From a bacterium (lineage in GTDB: Bacteria > UBP14 > UBA6098 > B30-G16), in contig JAUXEQ010000066.1 of the NCBI GenBank assembly GCA_030620455.1, positions 1 through 7,646 of the forward strand: a DNA stretch of 7,646 bases. Reading direction: 5' to 3'. Each line of letters begins with the position of its first letter. Positions within the stretch are counted from its first letter, which is position 1. Both the position numbers and the translations under genes were made by a program. The notes under the pieces were generated by a model, which saw nothing but the letters and a program-made list of their open reading frames with translations, searched no databases and was not told the DNA's origin. Below are positions 5,640-7,646 of the stretch, one piece after another.

Positions 5640-7646
5640 ATGTGGTTTAAATTTATTAGGGAAATGAAAGAGATAAAGGAAAAATTACATTCCGCTCGTC
5701 GAGGAATTCAACTTACCCAAATTGGTGCTAATTTGCTTTCTGGACTATCAATAATACTTGTTGTGATGTTAATATTGACGATACTAAATGGTTTTCTATG
5801 GATTCCTTGTTCCGCTCGAAGCATACTATTCTTTTCATGGATCGTTATCTCAATTCTATCAGTTCTGGGAGCAATAATCCTTCCACTAATAAGACCACCA
5901 TCGCTAAGACTTGTAGCTATTGAATTCGAACGGCAGTTCCCAAGTCTAAGAGAAAAACTTATAACCGCATGTGACCTTTCCAATCAAAATATCGAGTCTT
6001 ATGGATATTCACCTACAATTGTCAAAACGATAGTTTCAAGAGCAGCAAAGGAGTCTAAAAAGTTACCCATAAAACCACTATTACCTCTCAAATCCACACA
6101 AAATAGACTAATGTTCTTTTTTCTTGTCATTTTAGTCTTCATGGGATTTGGATTTGCAATGCCATTACGTTTCACAAAAGGCTTATCCAAAGCCACGAAC
6201 CCAGGAAGAGAATATCCGCGGCAGACAGAGACAGTCCTTTTCGTTTCGCTCCCTATGAACGGTAATGCGATACGTTTTGAGGATTACACAATATCGATAC
6301 GTGCTGAAGGGAAACTGCCTGAACGCGTCAAGGTGTATCTGAAACCGAGTGAGTTGGAATGGACACCATTTGAAGCTCAAAAGGACCGAACCAACCCAAA
6401 GATCTTCACTCATACTTTTAGCAAAGTATCTGAGGACTTTGAATTCTATGTCGAGGGTGGAGATTTTAGGAGTCGTATTCTAAATGTTAAGGTTTTAGAT
6501 TTGCCGAGAATTATCGATGTGTCTTTAAAATATAAATTTCCTTCTTATACAAGACTTGCTGTACAATCGATCGAGAACAACGACGGAAATATCGATGCTT
6601 TATACGGTACGGAAGTAACAATAAAGGCAACAGCAAATAAAAAACTTTCAAGAGCTGTAATAATATTTAACGACTCGATCGATATTCCAATGGAAATCGA
6701 CGAACAAGCTGCATCTACAAGAATTATTGTTAGAGATAATGGAACATATAAAATTCACGCGTGGGATAAACAAGGTCAGGCTGAACCGCAACCAGTTCAA
6801 TATCAGATTAGAGTTCAAATGGATGAAAATCCTGTTGTGGATATCACATTCCCCGCCAGAGATGTAGACATGAATGAAGATATGATTCTTCCACTCGAGA
6901 TTTATGGTGGAGACGATTTCGGATTTTCAAAATTTGTTCTAAAATATATCGTAACAACACGGGATTCCATTGTGCATTCGACAAATCTACCTTTTAAACA
7001 ATATGGAAAACGCGAGGTCAAACTGGAACATATTTGGAATCTAAGAAGATTAGACCTTGTTCCTCAAGACCTTGTAAAATATTGGGTAGAGGGTTATGAC
7101 AACGATAATATTCTCGGACCTAAAATGGGCAAAAGCAAAGTATACACCGTTAGATTCCCATCTATGGTTGAAATAATGCAGGAAGTTGAAAAAGAACAAA
7201 ATCAGCAGATAACAACTATCGATGATGTCCTTAAACAACAAAAGGAATTAATAGAACGTTCAGAGGAAATGGCACGCAAGCTCGATTCCAAACGTGAAGA
7301 GCTTTCATACGAAGAAAAGCAGGAAGCACAGAAATTAATCGAGCAGCAAAAGTCCCTTGCCGAAAAAATGGACCAAACTGCGCAGCAATTCCAAGAGACA
7401 ATTCAGAAAATCGAGGAAAACAAACTTGTTGCTCGAGACATAATCGAAAAAATGTGGGAAGTGAAACAACTCCTCGAGGACATACTGCCAGAGGAACTTA
7501 AAAATGCCATAAGAGAATTGCAGGAAGCCATTGAAAAAATGGATCCTACACAACTCGAAAGAGCAATGGAAAAATTCAAGGTATCTCAGCAGGAGATGAT
7601 TGAAAAGCTCGATAGAACATTAGAACTTCTGAAGAGAATTAAGGCT
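5640..7646 (+). CDS. DUF4175-type membrane protein with coiled coil, partial (3' end beyond window)
   Basis: The frame is open without a stop from ATG at 5640 to the last base, giving 669 residues; the C-terminus is missing. Two membrane helices lie at about 32-50 and 64-83, followed by the sequence AIEFERQFPSLREKLITACDL at 93-113, a hallmark of this family. A third helix lies at about 157-174. Residues 195-505 are extracytoplasmic beta-sandwich repeats, with YKFPSYTRL at 298-305 and GGDDFGFSKFVLKY at 423-436. VKYWVEGYDNDN at 479-490 also belongs to the family pattern. From about 508 to the edge runs a highly charged Glu/Lys/Gln coiled coil. DUF4175-type proteins usually exceed 800 residues and in many Bacteroidota-related genomes lie near MoxR/BatA-type genes, none of which is visible here. 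An in-frame TAA directly precedes the ATG, so no earlier ATG is possible. ATG at 5664 is an alternative start; neither has a well-spaced ribosome site. Confidence 0.88.
   Translation, partial: MWFKFIREMKEIKEKLHSARRGIQLTQIGANLLSGLSIILVVMLILTILNGFLWIPCSARSILFFSWIVISILSVLGAIILPLIRPPSLRLVAIEFERQFPSLREKLITACDLSNQNIESYGYSPTIVKTIVSRAAKESKKLPIKPLLPLKSTQNRLMFFFLVILVFMGFGFAMPLRFTKGLSKATNPGREYPRQTETVLFVSLPMNGNAIRFEDYTISIRAEGKLPERVKVYLKPSELEWTPFEAQKDRTNPKIFTHTFSKVSEDFEFYVEGGDFRSRILNVKVLDLPRIIDVSLKYKFPSYTRLAVQSIENNDGNIDALYGTEVTIKATANKKLSRAVIIFNDSIDIPMEIDEQAASTRIIVRDNGTYKIHAWDKQGQAEPQPVQYQIRVQMDENPVVDITFPARDVDMNEDMILPLEIYGGDDFGFSKFVLKYIVTTRDSIVHSTNLPFKQYGKREVKLEHIWNLRRLDLVPQDLVKYWVEGYDNDNILGPKMGKSKVYTVRFPSMVEIMQEVEKEQNQQITTIDDVLKQQKELIERSEEMARKLDSKREELSYEEKQEAQKLIEQQKSLAEKMDQTAQQFQETIQKIEENKLVARDIIEKMWEVKQLLEDILPEELKNAIRELQEAIEKMDPTQLERAMEKFKVSQQEMIEKLDRTLELLKRIKA

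Noticed and set aside
5708..6413. Three minus-strand open frames of 65 to 91 codons
   Set aside because: They run opposite the DUF4175-type gene, which is continuous across this region with family hallmarks; none has a plausible start site or domain.
7050..7553. Two Phe/Leu-rich minus-strand open frames that look like small membrane proteins
   Set aside because: They are antisense to the charged coiled-coil part of the DUF4175-type gene. Glu and Lys codons (GAA, AAA) read backwards as TTC and TTT, which creates false hydrophobic proteins.

Overview
The window is a bacterial chromosome fragment, AT-rich by eye, filled almost entirely by protein-coding genes on two diverging units. Three of the four leftward genes have strong Shine-Dalgarno sites (AGGAGG or GGGAGG), which argues against a typical Bacteroidota genome. 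The gene content is a DUF6754 protein with extracytoplasmic fibronectin-like modules and a DUF4175-type membrane/coiled-coil protein. This fits an uncultured-type lineage around the FCB group or a neighbouring candidate phylum (Cloacimonadota, Marinimicrobia, Zixibacteria or WOR-3-like). That placement is inference from gene families and style only; no rRNA or universal marker gene is present.

Leftward unit (5413 down to 1, minus strand): four genes in a row. In transcription order they are a 374-residue soluble protein with barrel-sandwich-like repeats and a C-terminal KOW-like module; a 934-residue secreted/membrane protein with fibronectin-like modules, a transmembrane helix and a C-terminal DUF6754 domain; a 214-residue protein with six predicted membrane helices; and a membrane-anchored protein with an alpha/beta domain that is cut by the left edge of the window. 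The gaps are 83, 20 and 11 bp with no visible terminator, so this looks like one operon. The gene set reads as a membrane-associated complex of unknown function: a cytoplasmic protein, two anchored proteins and an integral membrane protein.

Rightward unit (5640 to 7646, plus strand): one gene, open at the right edge, with 669 residues visible. It has three membrane helices, extracytoplasmic beta-rich repeats and a long charged coiled coil typical of DUF4175-type proteins. The two units diverge from a 226-bp, very AT-rich intergenic region that must hold both promoters.

No tRNA, rRNA, CRISPR array, insertion sequence or phage gene was seen. The main interest is the four-gene DUF6754 cassette, whose biological role is, to my knowledge, not established.
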